Shown piece by piece: positions 1 through 7,990 of a DNA stretch of 32,440 nucleotides (positions within the stretch are counted from its first letter, which is position 1; each line of letters begins with the position of its first letter). The notes beneath the pieces were generated by a model. That model was not told the origin of the DNA. It made no database searches and worked only from the letters and a program-made list of their open reading frames with translations. The position numbers were made by a program, and so were the translations under genes. The stretch is from Comamonadaceae bacterium (GTDB taxonomy: Bacteria > Pseudomonadota > Gammaproteobacteria > Burkholderiales > Burkholderiaceae_C): positions 1-32,440 of the forward strand of contig CANFSO010000013.1 of the NCBI GenBank assembly GCA_947449895.1. The letters run 5' to 3'.

Positions 1-261
1 GAAATGCATGCCCGCTTCCTGACCACCAACAAAAATCGCAAGATCGCCATCGAAGGTCACACCGACGAACGTGGCGGCCGAGAGTACAACTTGGCTCTCG
101 GTCAGAAACGATCTGAGGCCGTTCGCCGCTCTTTGGCCTTGTTGGGCGTCGCCGAGACCCAAGTAGAAGCTGTCAGTTTTGGTGAAGAAAAGCCAGCCAT
201 GACAGGTGAGACGGAAGAAGCCTTCGCCAAGAACCGTCGCGCTGAAATCAGCTACCGATGA
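1..261 (+). CDS. pal: Pal, peptidoglycan-associated outer-membrane lipoprotein (3' end only)
   Basis: The window opens inside this gene; 86 codons remain before the stop. The visible part is the C-terminal half of an OmpA-like domain: the GHTDERG segment (about residues 18-24 of the fragment), the downstream YNLALGQKRSEAV helix and the final NRRAEI block are the classic peptidoglycan-binding signature. In the Tol-Pal system Pal anchors the outer membrane to peptidoglycan and is recruited to the division site. The lipoprotein signal and N-terminus lie upstream of the window, and tolB would be expected there too. The stop TGA overlaps the ATG of cpoB (ATGA), so the two are probably translationally coupled. 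Family assignment is secure; only the 5' end is missing. Confidence 0.93.
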   Translation, partial: EMHARFLTTNKNRKIAIEGHTDERGGREYNLALGQKRSEAVRRSLALLGVAETQVEAVSFGEEKPAMTGETEEAFAKNRRAEISYR

Positions 262-1067
262 ATCGACGGATTGACGCTGTGATGCCATCATTGAAGCAGC
301 GCTTTCGGGGCGCCTTTTTGGTCGCGGTCTTGCTGTCAATGAGCGCAGCACAGGCCGCATTGTTCGAGGACGATGACGCTCGCAAAGCAATTTTGGAGTT
401 GCGTCAAAAGGTTGAATCACTTCAATTGAAAAGTGTTGAAGACCTGCGCAAAGCGACTGATGAGAGCGCGCAGCAAATAGCGCAGCTTCGTCGAAGCATG
501 CTTGAATTGGCTGGTCAAATTGAAAGCTCGCGCGGTGAGTTGGCTCGTATGCGGGGGCAAGACGAGCAATTTGCACGCGAGCTGGCTGAGGTTCAACTGC
601 GTCAAAAGGACATGTTGCAGTCGATGGAAGACCGGCTCAGAAAATTCGAACCCAGCAAGGTTCGGGTAGACGGTCTTGATTTTGTTGCTGAACCTGCGGA
701 AGTACGCGATTTTGATGCGGCATTGGCGACATTGCGCAAGGGTGATTTTGCTCAGGCCCAATCATCGTTCACAGACTTCAATAAGCGCTACCCCAACAGC
801 GGCTACAACCCCTCGGCCTTGTTTTGGTTGGGCAACGCTCAGTATGCGCAGCGCAACTACAAAGAAGCTGTGACCAACTTTCGAGCTTTGATGAGCGCTG
901 CGCCAACGCACTTGCGTGCGCCTGAAGCACTTTTATCGATAGCCAATTGTCAAATTGAGCTGAAAGAGACCAAGGGTGCACGCACAACTCTGGGTGAGCT
1001 TCTCAAGGACTACCCACAGTCTGAAGCTGCGAAGGTTGGCAAAGATCGTCTTGCCAAACTGAAGTAA
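258..1067 (+). CDS. cpoB: CpoB (YbgF), Tol-Pal associated periplasmic TPR protein
   Basis: 269 residues. The N-terminus carries a basic stretch followed by a hydrophobic core ending in a signal-peptidase-like AQA site near residue 33, so the protein is exported to the periplasm. Residues about 40-125 are heptad-rich and charged, matching the trimerising coiled coil of CpoB. Residues about 150-269 contain TPR-like repeats (YNPSALFWLGNAQYAQRNYKEA and PEALLSIANCQIELKE motifs). CpoB links outer-membrane constriction by Tol-Pal to PBP1B-driven septal peptidoglycan synthesis. It starts within the pal stop codon, the usual last position in the tol-pal operon. An alternative ATG at 282 would give a shorter, equally good signal peptide; no clear Shine-Dalgarno separates the two choices. 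Confidence 0.92.
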   Translation: MNRRIDAVMPSLKQRFRGAFLVAVLLSMSAAQAALFEDDDARKAILELRQKVESLQLKSVEDLRKATDESAQQIAQLRRSMLELAGQIESSRGELARMRGQDEQFARELAEVQLRQKDMLQSMEDRLRKFEPSKVRVDGLDFVAEPAEVRDFDAALATLRKGDFAQAQSSFTDFNKRYPNSGYNPSALFWLGNAQYAQRNYKEAVTNFRALMSAAPTHLRAPEALLSIANCQIELKETKGARTTLGELLKDYPQSEAAKVGKDRLAKLK

Positions 1068-1081
1068 TCCGATAAGCCTCT

Positions 1082-1107
1082 CCATCACCCTAAAATACGG
1101 GTGATGG
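1082..1107 (+). promoter_or_regulatory. Perfect 9-bp hairpin covering the YeeE/YedE start codon, with a TAAAAT loop
   Basis: CCATCACCC (1082-1090) pairs perfectly with GGGTGATGG (1099-1107) around an 8-nt loop. The right arm contains both candidate start codons of the next gene (GTG 1101, ATG 1104). The loop holds TAAAAT (1091-1096), which resembles a -10 box whose start point would fall on or near the start codon. No Shine-Dalgarno is visible. It may act as a translational block for transcripts entering from cpoB, or the TAAAAT may promote a leaderless message. No T-run follows, so it is not an intrinsic terminator. Confidence 0.4.
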
Positions 1108-2219
1108 ATATCATTGCGCTTCAAATTCTCAACAGCCAAATTCTTTGGGCTGCATTTACCTTGTCGGTGCTTTTTGGTGCTATAGCACAACGCACTCACT
1201 TTTGCACGATGGGTGCCGTCAGCGACATTGTGAGCATGGGCGACTGGACCCGTATGCGGGTGTGGGGTCTGGCGGCCGGTGTTGCCCTCATTGGTTTTGC
1301 CGTCCTAGCTGCTGCCGGACTGATTGATCCCACCAAGACACTTTACATCTCCAATCGATTTCTCTGGCTTTCAGCCCTTATTGGCGGCTTGCTATTTGGT
1401 TTCGGCATGGTTTTGGCATCCGGCTGCGGCAGCAAAACTCTGGTGCGCTTGGGTGGTGGCAACTTGAAGTCTTTGGTGGTTTTTATCGTCATGGGTCTAA
1501 GCGCTTTTGCCACGCTTAAAGGCATAACGGCTGTGTTGCGGGTCAATACAGTTGATAGCGTCGCCATCGATTTTTCAACACCAGCAACACTTGGTCAGTG
1601 GCTCGCGAATGCAAGCGGCTTGCCGCCTGCTTCAACTGCTCTGGCGCTGGGTTTTGCACTCGGATTAGGCTTGATTGTGTGGGCTATGTCTGGCCGCGAC
1701 TTTCTGCGCTTTGACAATTTTTTAGCCGGCCTTGGTGTCGGCGCCATCATCACGGCGTTGTGGTGGGTCAGCGGTAGCTTTGGTTTCGTGCCGGAACACC
1801 CTGAGACTTTGGAGTCCGTATTTATCGCTACCAATTCCGGCCGCGCTGAGGCCATGAGCTTTGTTTCCCCGGTGGCTTACACGCTTGACTGGTTGATGTT
1901 CTTCAGCGACAAAAGCAAGGTGTTGACCTTAGGCATCGTCTCTGTTGTTGGTGTTGTTGCCGGCTCAGCCTTCTATTCATTGGTCACGCGCTCGTTCCGT
2001 TGGGAAGGCTTCGGCGGGACTGAAGACACCGCCAACCATCTCTTCGGCGCAACCCTCATGGGCGTGGGCGGTGTGGCGGCCATGGGCTGCACTATCGGGC
2101 AAGGTTTGTCCGGCATTTCAACCTTGAGTGCCACGAGCTTTGTGGCTTTGGCGGCCATCTTGTTGGGCGCTGTTGCCGCGCTCAATTACCAGATCTGGCG
2201 CCTCGAGCGCACGCTGTAA
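1101..2219 (+). CDS. YeeE/YedE (DUF395) family membrane transporter, probably for thiosulfate or another sulfur compound
   Basis: 372 residues, almost entirely hydrophobic with about nine or ten membrane segments. It has the internally repeated YeeE/YedE architecture with three conserved cysteine motifs: THFCTMG (Cys35), ASGCGSKTLVRLG (Cys109) and MGCTIGQGLSG (Cys330). In the characterised member TsuA, cysteines of this kind relay thiosulfate through the inner membrane. The substrate here is inferred, not shown. Start is GTG 1101 or, one codon later, ATG 1104; both lie in the right arm of a hairpin. The stop TAA overlaps the ATG of tcdA (TAATG), so the two form a coupled pair even though their functions differ. 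No TusA-like or rhodanese partner is adjacent. Confidence 0.85.
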   Translation: MMDIIALQILNSQILWAAFTLSVLFGAIAQRTHFCTMGAVSDIVSMGDWTRMRVWGLAAGVALIGFAVLAAAGLIDPTKTLYISNRFLWLSALIGGLLFGFGMVLASGCGSKTLVRLGGGNLKSLVVFIVMGLSAFATLKGITAVLRVNTVDSVAIDFSTPATLGQWLANASGLPPASTALALGFALGLGLIVWAMSGRDFLRFDNFLAGLGVGAIITALWWVSGSFGFVPEHPETLESVFIATNSGRAEAMSFVSPVAYTLDWLMFFSDKSKVLTLGIVSVVGVVAGSAFYSLVTRSFRWEGFGGTEDTANHLFGATLMGVGGVAAMGCTIGQGLSGISTLSATSFVALAAILLGAVAALNYQIWRLERTL

Positions 2220-3034
2220 TGACTTCACTCCTTGCGCCGGATGGCGGCGCTGCGCAGGCTGATCTTGAGCGTCGTTTCGGCGGCCTTGCCCGTCTTTATG
2301 GCCAAGCCGGCGCGCAGCGTATTCGCCAAGCCCATGCCGTGGTGGTCGGTTTGGGCGGTGTCGGCTCCTGGGCTGCAGAAGCACTCGCCCGCAGCGGTGT
2401 TGCCAAGCTCACGCTGATTGACCTTGACCATGTTTCTGAGTCCAACATCAACCGACAACTTCACGCTTTAGACAACACGCTAGGTCAGTCCAAAGTGGTG
2501 GCCATGCGCGATCGGATTCACCTGATCAACCCAAGCTGTGAAGTGATTTGCGTTGAAGAATTTGTAGATGCCACCAATTGGCCCCTACTCGCTGGTCTTG
2601 ATCTGCTCGACGACACAGCGCAGTTAGCCGTGTTGGACGCCTGTGATCAAGTGCGGGCCAAAACTGCCATGGCTGCGTGGGCAATTCAGCAAGGTGTTAA
2701 CTTCATCACAGTCGGCGCGGCAGGCGGTAAGCGTCATGCGCATCGGGTTGACATTGAAGACCTCTCACTCACCACACACGACCCTCTATTGGCGCAGCTG
2801 CGCTACCGACTGCGCAAAGAGCAGGGCGCTGCACGCGTTGGCAAGATTGGTGTTGCCTGTGTGTTCAGCCGAGAGTCAGTCGTTCAGCCTGATGCCTCAT
2901 GCGATATCGTTAATGCCGACGGCAGCTTGAATTGCCACGGCTACGGATCGGTGGTCAGCGTCACTTCAACCTTCGGCGTGTGTGCTGCAGGTTGGTTGTT
3001 AGATAAAATTGCATCAGTTTCTCAAATCAAGTAA
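2219..3034 (+). CDS. tcdA: TcdA (CsdL), tRNA threonylcarbamoyladenosine dehydratase
   Basis: 271 residues of the ThiF/MoeB/E1-like adenylating family. The nucleotide-binding loop VVGLGGVGSWAAEALARSG spans about 42-60, followed by the IDLDHVSESNINRQ segment (67-80) and QSKV at 90-93, all typical of TcdA. The enzyme uses ATP to cyclise t6A at position 37 of ANN-decoding tRNAs to ct6A, usually with sulfur-relay partners CsdA/CsdE, which are not encoded here. A GYGSVVSVTSTFG segment near the C-terminus (about residue 240) is also typical. Translation starts inside the stop codon of the upstream transporter. A tRNA-Lys(UUU) gene, whose product is a t6A/ct6A substrate, lies just downstream; this may be chance. 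Confidence 0.92.
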   Translation: MTSLLAPDGGAAQADLERRFGGLARLYGQAGAQRIRQAHAVVVGLGGVGSWAAEALARSGVAKLTLIDLDHVSESNINRQLHALDNTLGQSKVVAMRDRIHLINPSCEVICVEEFVDATNWPLLAGLDLLDDTAQLAVLDACDQVRAKTAMAAWAIQQGVNFITVGAAGGKRHAHRVDIEDLSLTTHDPLLAQLRYRLRKEQGAARVGKIGVACVFSRESVVQPDASCDIVNADGSLNCHGYGSVVSVTSTFGVCAAGWLLDKIASVSQIK

Positions 3035-3044
3035 AAAAGGACGC

Positions 3045-3050
3045 TATAAT
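3045..3050 (+). promoter_or_regulatory. -10 box (TATAAT) of the tRNA-Lys promoter
   Basis: A perfect TATAAT lies 58 bases before the mature tRNA 5' end and just after the tcdA stop. Transcription would start near 3057, leaving a 5' leader of about 50 nt to be removed by RNase P. The region 17 bases upstream (around 3022) is only a weak -35 match, so the assignment rests on the -10 hexamer and its position. Confidence 0.55.
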
Positions 3051-3108
3051 TTGAGGCTCAGCTGAAGACGACAAAATCTGAATCAGATGAGAGTTAAGAA
3101 GAATAAGT

Positions 3109-3184
3109 GGGACGTTAGCTCAGTTGGTAGAGCAGCGGACTTTTAATCCGTTTGTCGTGGGTTCGACCCCCGCACGTCCCACCA
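3109..3184 (+). tRNA. tRNA-Lys (anticodon UUU)
   Basis: 76 nt with CCA encoded (3182-3184). The acceptor arms GGGACGT and ACGTCCC pair perfectly. The D arm contains AGCTCAGTTGGTAGAGC. The anticodon loop CTTTTAA presents TTT, and the T arm has the GGTTCGACCCC consensus. The gene is followed by a strong intrinsic terminator and marks the left edge of the tph cluster. Confidence 0.97.
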
Positions 3185-3202
3185 GATTCTTCAAGGTAAT
3201 CA

Positions 3203-3235
3203 AGCACTTCCGAGTCATCGGCAAGTGCTTTTTTT
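3203..3235 (+). terminator. Intrinsic terminator after tRNA-Lys
   Basis: AGCACTT (3203-3209) pairs with AAGTGCT (3223-3229), and the stem continues inward with CCGA/TCGG around a GTCA loop and a single bulged C. A run of seven T residues (3229-3235) follows directly. This is a textbook rho-independent terminator ending the tRNA transcript. Confidence 0.9.
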
Positions 3236-3436
3236 ACGTCTGGATTGCAAGTCATTATGAGTGTCGGCATTTAGCGAAACGTTCGCAATGAATCGATGAC
3301 ATCCTTGAATGGATCTGAATCCCGCAGTCTAGTGAGCTTGATCATAGGAGTCCAAGGGCCGGATTTGTCATTGGTAAGTTGTTGTCCTTTGAGGGCAATA
3401 AGTTGCCGACTGAATGGCCCAAAGGGTGCACAACTC
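3236..3436. other. Non-coding gap between tRNA-Lys terminator and tphR
   Basis: About 200 bases with no convincing gene. It holds only short inverted repeats: GCGAA/TTCGC at 3274-3286, and an imperfect hairpin near 3384-3423 that contains GGCAA/TTGCC, beyond the 3' end of the regulator. Neither has a T-run in the direction needed for a terminator. I see no integrase, IS end or duplicate of the tRNA 3' end. Confidence 0.5.
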
Positions 3437-4198
3437 TCAGGGCGTAAAAAGCCGCGTTGCCAAGGTTGTTCTAGCTCTCTGCAATGCCGGCAGAAAAGCC
3501 TCCCGAAACTCGACCATGGTCATGCGCTCGGCTCTGACCGCAATGCTCATAGCGCCGACGGCAGTGCCTGCGCGATCAAATACCGGCACCGCCATTGAGC
3601 GCACACCAATCTCAAGCTCGCCATCGTTGGTGGCGTAGCCATCAACGCGACAGCGCTTGACTAGGCTCAACACCTGCGATGCATCAACCACCGTGCCGGT
3701 GGTGAGCTGCGGCCGCGCCATGCCATGTATCCGGCGTGCGGCTTCATCGGGTGCCATGCTCGCCAGCAACACGCGACCCATGGCAGAACAATAGACCGGC
3801 AGCCGCGAGCCAATGCCCAAGCCCGTGCTGAGGCTGCGCCGGGCGGTTGAGCGCGCGATGATGATGGCGTCGTCGTCAATCAAGGTTCCAAGGGACGCAG
3901 ATTCGCGTGTCCGCTCCGACAAAGCGTCCAGCAGCGGCTGAGCCAGCGAAGGGGTAGGGCGCGACGCCAAGTAGGCATGCGCCACCAGCAAGCAACGCGG
4001 CTGCATCCAGTAGTATTTGCCGTCACTGTCAAGGTAGCCCATGGTCTGGAGCGTGAGAAGTGAGCGCCGTGCAGAGGCTGGAGACGCGCCTGTCAAGCGG
4101 GCCACATCAGAGACTGTTAGCCGCCCATTCTGTCGCCCAAAACAGGTCAGAACCTCCAACCCTTTTTGCAAAGAAACGACAAAATTTTTATCTTGCAT
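3437..4198 (-). CDS. tphR: IclR-family regulator, probable TphR-type activator of the terephthalate operon
   Basis: 253 residues, the usual IclR length. An N-terminal winged helix-turn-helix covers about residues 8-70, with the recognition region LTVSDVARLTGASPASARRSL (27-47). The C-terminal effector-binding domain runs from about 80 to 250 and shows family motifs such as LPVYCSAMGRVLLA, GYATNDGELEIGVRSMAVPVFD and GAMSIAV. It is transcribed away from the receptor/dioxygenase operon, with 119 bases between the two start codons, an arrangement typical of IclR regulators of aromatic catabolism (PcaR, PobR, TphR). In Comamonas, TphR activates tph expression with terephthalate; the same role here is inferred from gene order. 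The gap contains a long palindrome that is a plausible binding site. Confidence 0.85.
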   Translation of the reverse strand: MQDKNFVVSLQKGLEVLTCFGRQNGRLTVSDVARLTGASPASARRSLLTLQTMGYLDSDGKYYWMQPRCLLVAHAYLASRPTPSLAQPLLDALSERTRESASLGTLIDDDAIIIARSTARRSLSTGLGIGSRLPVYCSAMGRVLLASMAPDEAARRIHGMARPQLTTGTVVDASQVLSLVKRCRVDGYATNDGELEIGVRSMAVPVFDRAGTAVGAMSIAVRAERMTMVEFREAFLPALQRARTTLATRLFTP

Positions 4199-4222
4199 GC
4201 TTTGATCTTTGTCAACTAGTGG

Positions 4223-4279
4223 GTGTTATTTTTGCGCATCACGAAAATGTAGCTTGTTTTAAGGTGCGACAAATAACAC
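4223..4279. promoter_or_regulatory. Candidate IclR/TphR operator in the divergent tphR-tphC promoter region
   Basis: GTGTTATTT (4223-4231) and AAATAACAC (4271-4279) are perfect 9-bp inverted copies. The symmetry continues inward imperfectly (TGCGCATC against GGTGCGAC, with one base of slippage), giving two extended half-sites about 48 bases apart. The pair lies between the two divergent start codons. IclR proteins bind paired palindromic or repeated sites as dimers or tetramers, so this is the best operator candidate. I could not place -35/-10 boxes for either gene with confidence. A strong Shine-Dalgarno AAGGAGA (4304-4310) precedes tphC. Confidence 0.5.
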
Positions 4280-4317
4280 ACTGAAGGTCATCTAGAAGTG
4301 TTTAAGGAGACAACGAA

Positions 4318-5289
4318 ATGAAGACATCTGTCACACGTCGCAGCAGTCTGACGCTGCTCGCCAGCCTCTGTTTGGGCAGCCAGGCTATCGCCCAGCAACC
4401 CACCAAACCGATCAAACTCATTGTTCCTTTTCCCGCCGGTGGAACGGCCGACATTCTGCCGCGCATCTTGGCCGACAAAATGCGCGCGGCATACCCTGCA
4501 GGTATCGTGGTGGACAACCGAACAGGTGCGGGCGGGAACATTGGGGCCGATATTGTTTTCCGTGCTGACCCGGATGGCGCAACGTTTCTGGTCTCGCCGC
4601 CGGGTCCGATTGCCATCAATCACAACCTGTACAGCAAGTTGTCTTTTGACCCGACGCGCTGGACACCCATCACGGTGATTGCAACCGTTCCCAATGTTCT
4701 GGCTGTGAGCAACAAACTGCCGGCGCAGAACTTGCAGGAGTTCATCGCTTACCTGAAGGCCAACCCCGGTAAGGTCAGTTACGCCTCGCAAGGCAATGGG
4801 TCAACTTCACACCTGACCGCCTGCCTGTTCATGCAGCTGACGGGAACCAGCATGACGCACATCCCCTACAAGGGAACCGCACCAGCTTTAGTCGACATCA
4901 TCGGCGGTCAAGTAGATGTTTTTTTTGACAACCTGAGCTCGTCGATGCCTTACCACCACGCTGGCAAGCTACGCATCCTTGCGGTGGCCGACGAGAATCG
5001 GTCACCCGCCTTGGCGTTAGTCCCGACATTTGTCGAATCGAAACTCCCGGCCATGATTGCGGTGACTTGGTTCGCTATCGTGGCCCCGCCCAACACCCCG
5101 GCGGCATTCACAGGGGCCCTGCAAAAGGCCGCTGCAGACGCATTGGCTCTGCCAGACGTGCGGCAGAAATTTTCTGAGCAAGGTGCGGAGCCACGCGGTT
5201 GGTCTCCAGAGCAGACCGGGCGCTTTATTCGCGCCGAAACTGAAAAATGGAACAAGGTCATTAAAACGGCTAACGTGAAATTGGAGTGA
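4318..5289 (+). CDS. tphC: TphC-like Bug/TctC periplasmic solute-binding receptor (probably terephthalate)
   Basis: 323 residues with a signal peptide (KTSVTRRSS, hydrophobic core, AIAQ at about 23-26). The mature part has the Bug-family hallmarks: [19 protein letters not shown] near 32-50, [15 protein letters not shown] near 64-78 and ADPDGATFL near 83-91. It would serve as the extracytoplasmic receptor of a tripartite tricarboxylate transporter. The start ATG has a good AAGGAGA site 7 bases upstream. It is the first gene of the operon, where tphC lies in Comamonas, and the length matches what I recall of TphC. The membrane partners (TctA/TctB or TpiA/TpiB type) are not in the window. Family is certain; ligand is inferred from context. 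Confidence 0.85.
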   Translation: MKTSVTRRSSLTLLASLCLGSQAIAQQPTKPIKLIVPFPAGGTADILPRILADKMRAAYPAGIVVDNRTGAGGNIGADIVFRADPDGATFLVSPPGPIAINHNLYSKLSFDPTRWTPITVIATVPNVLAVSNKLPAQNLQEFIAYLKANPGKVSYASQGNGSTSHLTACLFMQLTGTSMTHIPYKGTAPALVDIIGGQVDVFFDNLSSSMPYHHAGKLRILAVADENRSPALALVPTFVESKLPAMIAVTWFAIVAPPNTPAAFTGALQKAAADALALPDVRQKFSEQGAEPRGWSPEQTGRFIRAETEKWNKVIKTANVKLE

Positions 5290-5294
5290 GTGAG

Positions 5295-6527
5295 ATGCAC
5301 GAACAAACCATCCACTGGAAAACCCCTGCGCTGACGCGGATCCCCTTCGGGCTTTACACAGACCGCGATTTACCGGCCGAAGAACAAAGGCGCATCTTCA
5401 GGGGCAATGTCTGGAACTTTCTTTGCCTTGAAGTTGAACTGCCTGAGCCGGGCAGCTACCGCACCACCTTTGCGGGGGAAACTCCGGTGGTGGTTGTACG
5501 CGACGTCGACGATGAAATCTACGCCTTTGAAAATCGTTGCGCCCATCGAGGTGCGCTGATCGCGCTTGAAAAATCGGGCAAAGCCGAGAACTTCCAATGC
5601 GTTTACCACGCTTGGAGTTACAACCGCCAGGGCGACCTGACCGGTGTTGCGTTTGAAAAAGGTGTCAAAGGGCAGGGCGGTATGACCGCAGATTTTTGCA
5701 AAGAAGATCATGGTCCGCGTAAGCTGCGAATTGCCACCTTCAGTGGCCTGGTGTTTGGGAGTTTTTCGGACGATGTGCCTAGCATCGAGGATTACCTAGG
5801 TGACGAGATCTGCCAGCGCATTGAGCGCGTGATGCACAAACCGGTGGAGGTCATCGGACGTTTCACCCAGTCATTGCCTAACAACTGGAAGCTCTACATG
5901 GAGAACGTCAAGGACAGCTATCACGCCAGTTTGCTGCACATGTTCTTCACCACTTTCCAATTGAACCGGCTGTCGCAAAAGGGCGGCGTGATCGTCGACG
6001 AGTCCGGTGGCCACCATGTAAGCTTCTCCATGATCGACACTACTGCGGAAAAAGATTCCTCCTACAAAGAGCAAGCCTTGCGCTCGGACAATGACCAGTA
6101 TCGGCTCAAAGATCCCAGCCTGCTGGCGGGCTTCACCGAGTACGACGACGGCGTCACGCTGCAGATTTTGTCGGTGTTCCCGGGCTTTGTTTTGCAGCAG
6201 ATCCAGAACTGTCTGGCGGTGCGTCAGATTTTGCCCAAAGACGTCGACCGCACCGAGTTGAACTGGACATACTTTGGCTACAAAGATGACACCCCAGCGC
6301 AGCGAAAGGTGCGCCTGAAGCAGTCCAACTTGGTCGGACCGGCAGGCTTTATATCGATGGAAGATGGTGCCGTCGGTGGCTTCGTGCAGCGCGGCATCGC
6401 GGGCGCTAGCGACAAAGAAGCGGTGGTTGAGATGGGCGGTGACCACGCCGAATCAAGTGAAGGTCGCGCCACAGAAACATCGGTGCGCGGCTTCTGGAAA
6501 GCCTACCGCCACCACATGGGTGCCTGA
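5295..6527 (+). CDS. tphA2: Terephthalate 1,2-dioxygenase, large (alpha) oxygenase subunit
   Basis: 410 residues. The Rieske [2Fe-2S] motif is Cys82-x-His84 and Cys102-x2-His105; the mononuclear iron site is in the segment containing Asp207, His210 and His215, with Asp357 as the carboxylate ligand. Long stretches ([65 protein letters not shown]) match the Comamonas TphA2 sequence as I remember it. With its reductase and beta subunit the enzyme dihydroxylates terephthalate to 1,2-dihydroxy-3,5-cyclohexadiene-1,4-dicarboxylate. I chose ATG 5295: it has GGAG 8 bases upstream and its N-terminus aligns with the known protein. The in-frame GTG at 5286 overlaps the tphC stop. Arg310 and Arg391 appear to be the carboxylate-binding arginines. 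Confidence 0.93.
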   Translation: MHEQTIHWKTPALTRIPFGLYTDRDLPAEEQRRIFRGNVWNFLCLEVELPEPGSYRTTFAGETPVVVVRDVDDEIYAFENRCAHRGALIALEKSGKAENFQCVYHAWSYNRQGDLTGVAFEKGVKGQGGMTADFCKEDHGPRKLRIATFSGLVFGSFSDDVPSIEDYLGDEICQRIERVMHKPVEVIGRFTQSLPNNWKLYMENVKDSYHASLLHMFFTTFQLNRLSQKGGVIVDESGGHHVSFSMIDTTAEKDSSYKEQALRSDNDQYRLKDPSLLAGFTEYDDGVTLQILSVFPGFVLQQIQNCLAVRQILPKDVDRTELNWTYFGYKDDTPAQRKVRLKQSNLVGPAGFISMEDGAVGGFVQRGIAGASDKEAVVEMGGDHAESSEGRATETSVRGFWKAYRHHMGA

Positions 6528-6536
6528 GGCGCTCTA

Positions 6537-7016
6537 ATGCAGGAAACCCCCATGATTGACTTGCTGGCGCTGTGCGCCTTCAACGCGGCCTACGCCCACA
6601 CCATCGACAGCGACGCGCTGGAGCAATGGCCGGCCTTCTTTACACCGGACTGCCACTACCGGATCACCCACGTTGAAAATGAACAAGAAGGCTTGGCCGC
6701 AGGCATCGTGTATGCCGATTCGCGTGCCATGCTGGAGGACCGAATCGCCGCCCTGCGAGAAGCCAACATCTACGAACGCCAGCGCTACCGGCACATTCTG
6801 GGCATACCATTACTGACGCCCTCAGAAGCTGGGTCTGCGCACGCACGCACGCCCTTTCTGGTGGTTCGCATCATGGCCACCGGCCAGTCTGAGGTCTTCG
6901 CCAGCGGCGAGTACCGCGACCACTTCGTCCAGCAAGATGGCCAGCTTCTGCTGGCTGAGCGGGTGGCGATCTGCGACAGCACCGTCACCGACACCCTGAT
7001 GGCCTTACCGCTGTGA
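6537..7016 (+). CDS. tphA3: Terephthalate 1,2-dioxygenase, small (beta) oxygenase subunit
   Basis: 159 residues from ATG 6537, or 154 from ATG 6552. The second is preceded by AGGAA at the right distance and gives the length I recall for TphA3, so 6552 is the likelier true start. The fold family is the ring-hydroxylating dioxygenase beta subunit (SnoaL/NTF2-like): an N-terminal helix with the [17 protein letters not shown] segment, then [24 protein letters not shown] and the C-terminal [28 protein letters not shown] strand region. Beta subunits are structural and stabilise the alpha3-beta3 hexamer. The stop TGA overlaps the GTG of tphB (GTGA), indicating translational coupling. Confidence 0.9.
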   Translation: MQETPMIDLLALCAFNAAYAHTIDSDALEQWPAFFTPDCHYRITHVENEQEGLAAGIVYADSRAMLEDRIAALREANIYERQRYRHILGIPLLTPSEAGSAHARTPFLVVRIMATGQSEVFASGEYRDHFVQQDGQLLLAERVAICDSTVTDTLMALPL

Positions 7017-7990
7017 CACCGTCGGTACAACGTCTTGCGCTGGCGCTAGGAGATCCCAACGGGATAGGCCCAGAGATCGCTTTAAAGGCGCTGCAGGCAC
7101 TCGACGCTGAAGCACGTGGACGCATCACGGTCTTCGGTCCGTCCGCCGTTCTGGAGCGTGCTGCTGCCGTGACGGGCCTGCGGGCGCTGTTGCCACAGCT
7201 GACACTGGTGGAAGCTGGAACGCTGCCCGACAGCGCAGCTCAGCCGGGTCGGATTGATCCGGTCGCAGGTGCCTCTGCGGTTGCATCGGCAACCGCCGCC
7301 ATCAACGCCTGTCGGGGGGGCCAATTCGATGCCGTGATCGCCTGCCCGCACCATGAAACCGCCATCCATCAGGCCGGCATCGCGTTCAGTGGCTACCCGT
7401 CTTTGGTGGCTCGCGTGTGCGGTGTGCCCGAAGACGAGGTCTTCATGCTGCTGGTCGGCGGCGGTCTGCGCATCGTTCATGTCACGCTGCACGAAAGCGT
7501 GCGAACCGCTCTAGACCGGTTGACGCCTGACCTGGTGCAACGGGCGGTGCGAGCCGGCGCACGCGCCTGCGCTTTCCTCGGGGTAAGCAACCCGTCCATC
7601 GGTGTTTTTGGCATCAACCCACATGCCTCTGAAGGAACGCTGTTTGGCCCCGAGGACGCCAACATTGTCTTACCCGCAGTGGCGCAGTTGCGTGCTGAGG
7701 GTTACCGCATGGACGGCCCCCAAGGCGCCGACGTGTTGCTGGCGCAGCGCCGCCACGACCTGTACGTGGCGATGCTGCACGACCAAGGCCACATCCCCAT
7801 CAAACTGCTGGCCCCCCACGCGGCCAGTGCCTTGAGCATTGGTGCGGACGCATTGTTATCGAGCGTTGGACATGGCAGCGCCATGGACATCGCGGGGCGG
7901 GGCGTTGCCGACCCAACGGCCCTGCTGCGAACCATCGCCTTGTTGTCGGGTGTTCAAACGCAAACGGCCGAAAAGTACCTGTCGGCATGA
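7013..7990 (+). CDS. tphB: TphB-like dihydrodiol dehydrogenase/decarboxylase (PdxA family)
   Basis: 325 residues of the PdxA family, opening with [20 protein letters not shown]. The three divalent-metal histidines expected from PdxA can be aligned to His156 (RIVHVTL), His204 ([15 protein letters not shown]) and His256 ([11 protein letters not shown]). In vitamin B6 synthesis PdxA oxidises and decarboxylates 4-phosphohydroxythreonine. In tph clusters the paralogue TphB does the same chemistry on the terephthalate cis-dihydrodiol, giving protocatechuate, CO2 and NAD(P)H. Context between the dioxygenase and its reductase makes the TphB role far more likely than PdxA. The GTG start overlaps the previous stop, and the stop overlaps the next ATG, so A3-B-A1 are all coupled. 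Confidence 0.9.
   Translation: MTPSVQRLALALGDPNGIGPEIALKALQALDAEARGRITVFGPSAVLERAAAVTGLRALLPQLTLVEAGTLPDSAAQPGRIDPVAGASAVASATAAINACRGGQFDAVIACPHHETAIHQAGIAFSGYPSLVARVCGVPEDEVFMLLVGGGLRIVHVTLHESVRTALDRLTPDLVQRAVRAGARACAFLGVSNPSIGVFGINPHASEGTLFGPEDANIVLPAVAQLRAEGYRMDGPQGADVLLAQRRHDLYVAMLHDQGHIPIKLLAPHAASALSIGADALLSSVGHGSAMDIAGRGVADPTALLRTIALLSGVQTQTAEKYLSA

Noticed and set aside
3236-3436. CRISPR, IS end or att site beside tRNA-Lys
   Set aside because: No regularly spaced repeats, no terminal inverted repeats with target duplication, and no second copy of the tRNA 3' end near the other edge of the tph cluster.
5871-6446. Minus-strand open frame opposite tphA2
   Set aside because: It shadows a strongly conserved dioxygenase gene and has no ribosome site or recognisable motif.
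7013-7990. PdxA of vitamin B6 biosynthesis
   Set aside because: The protein is PdxA-family, but its position between the Rieske beta subunit and the reductase, with overlapping stop/start codons on both sides, matches TphB. A true pdxA would normally sit with ksgA/surA.
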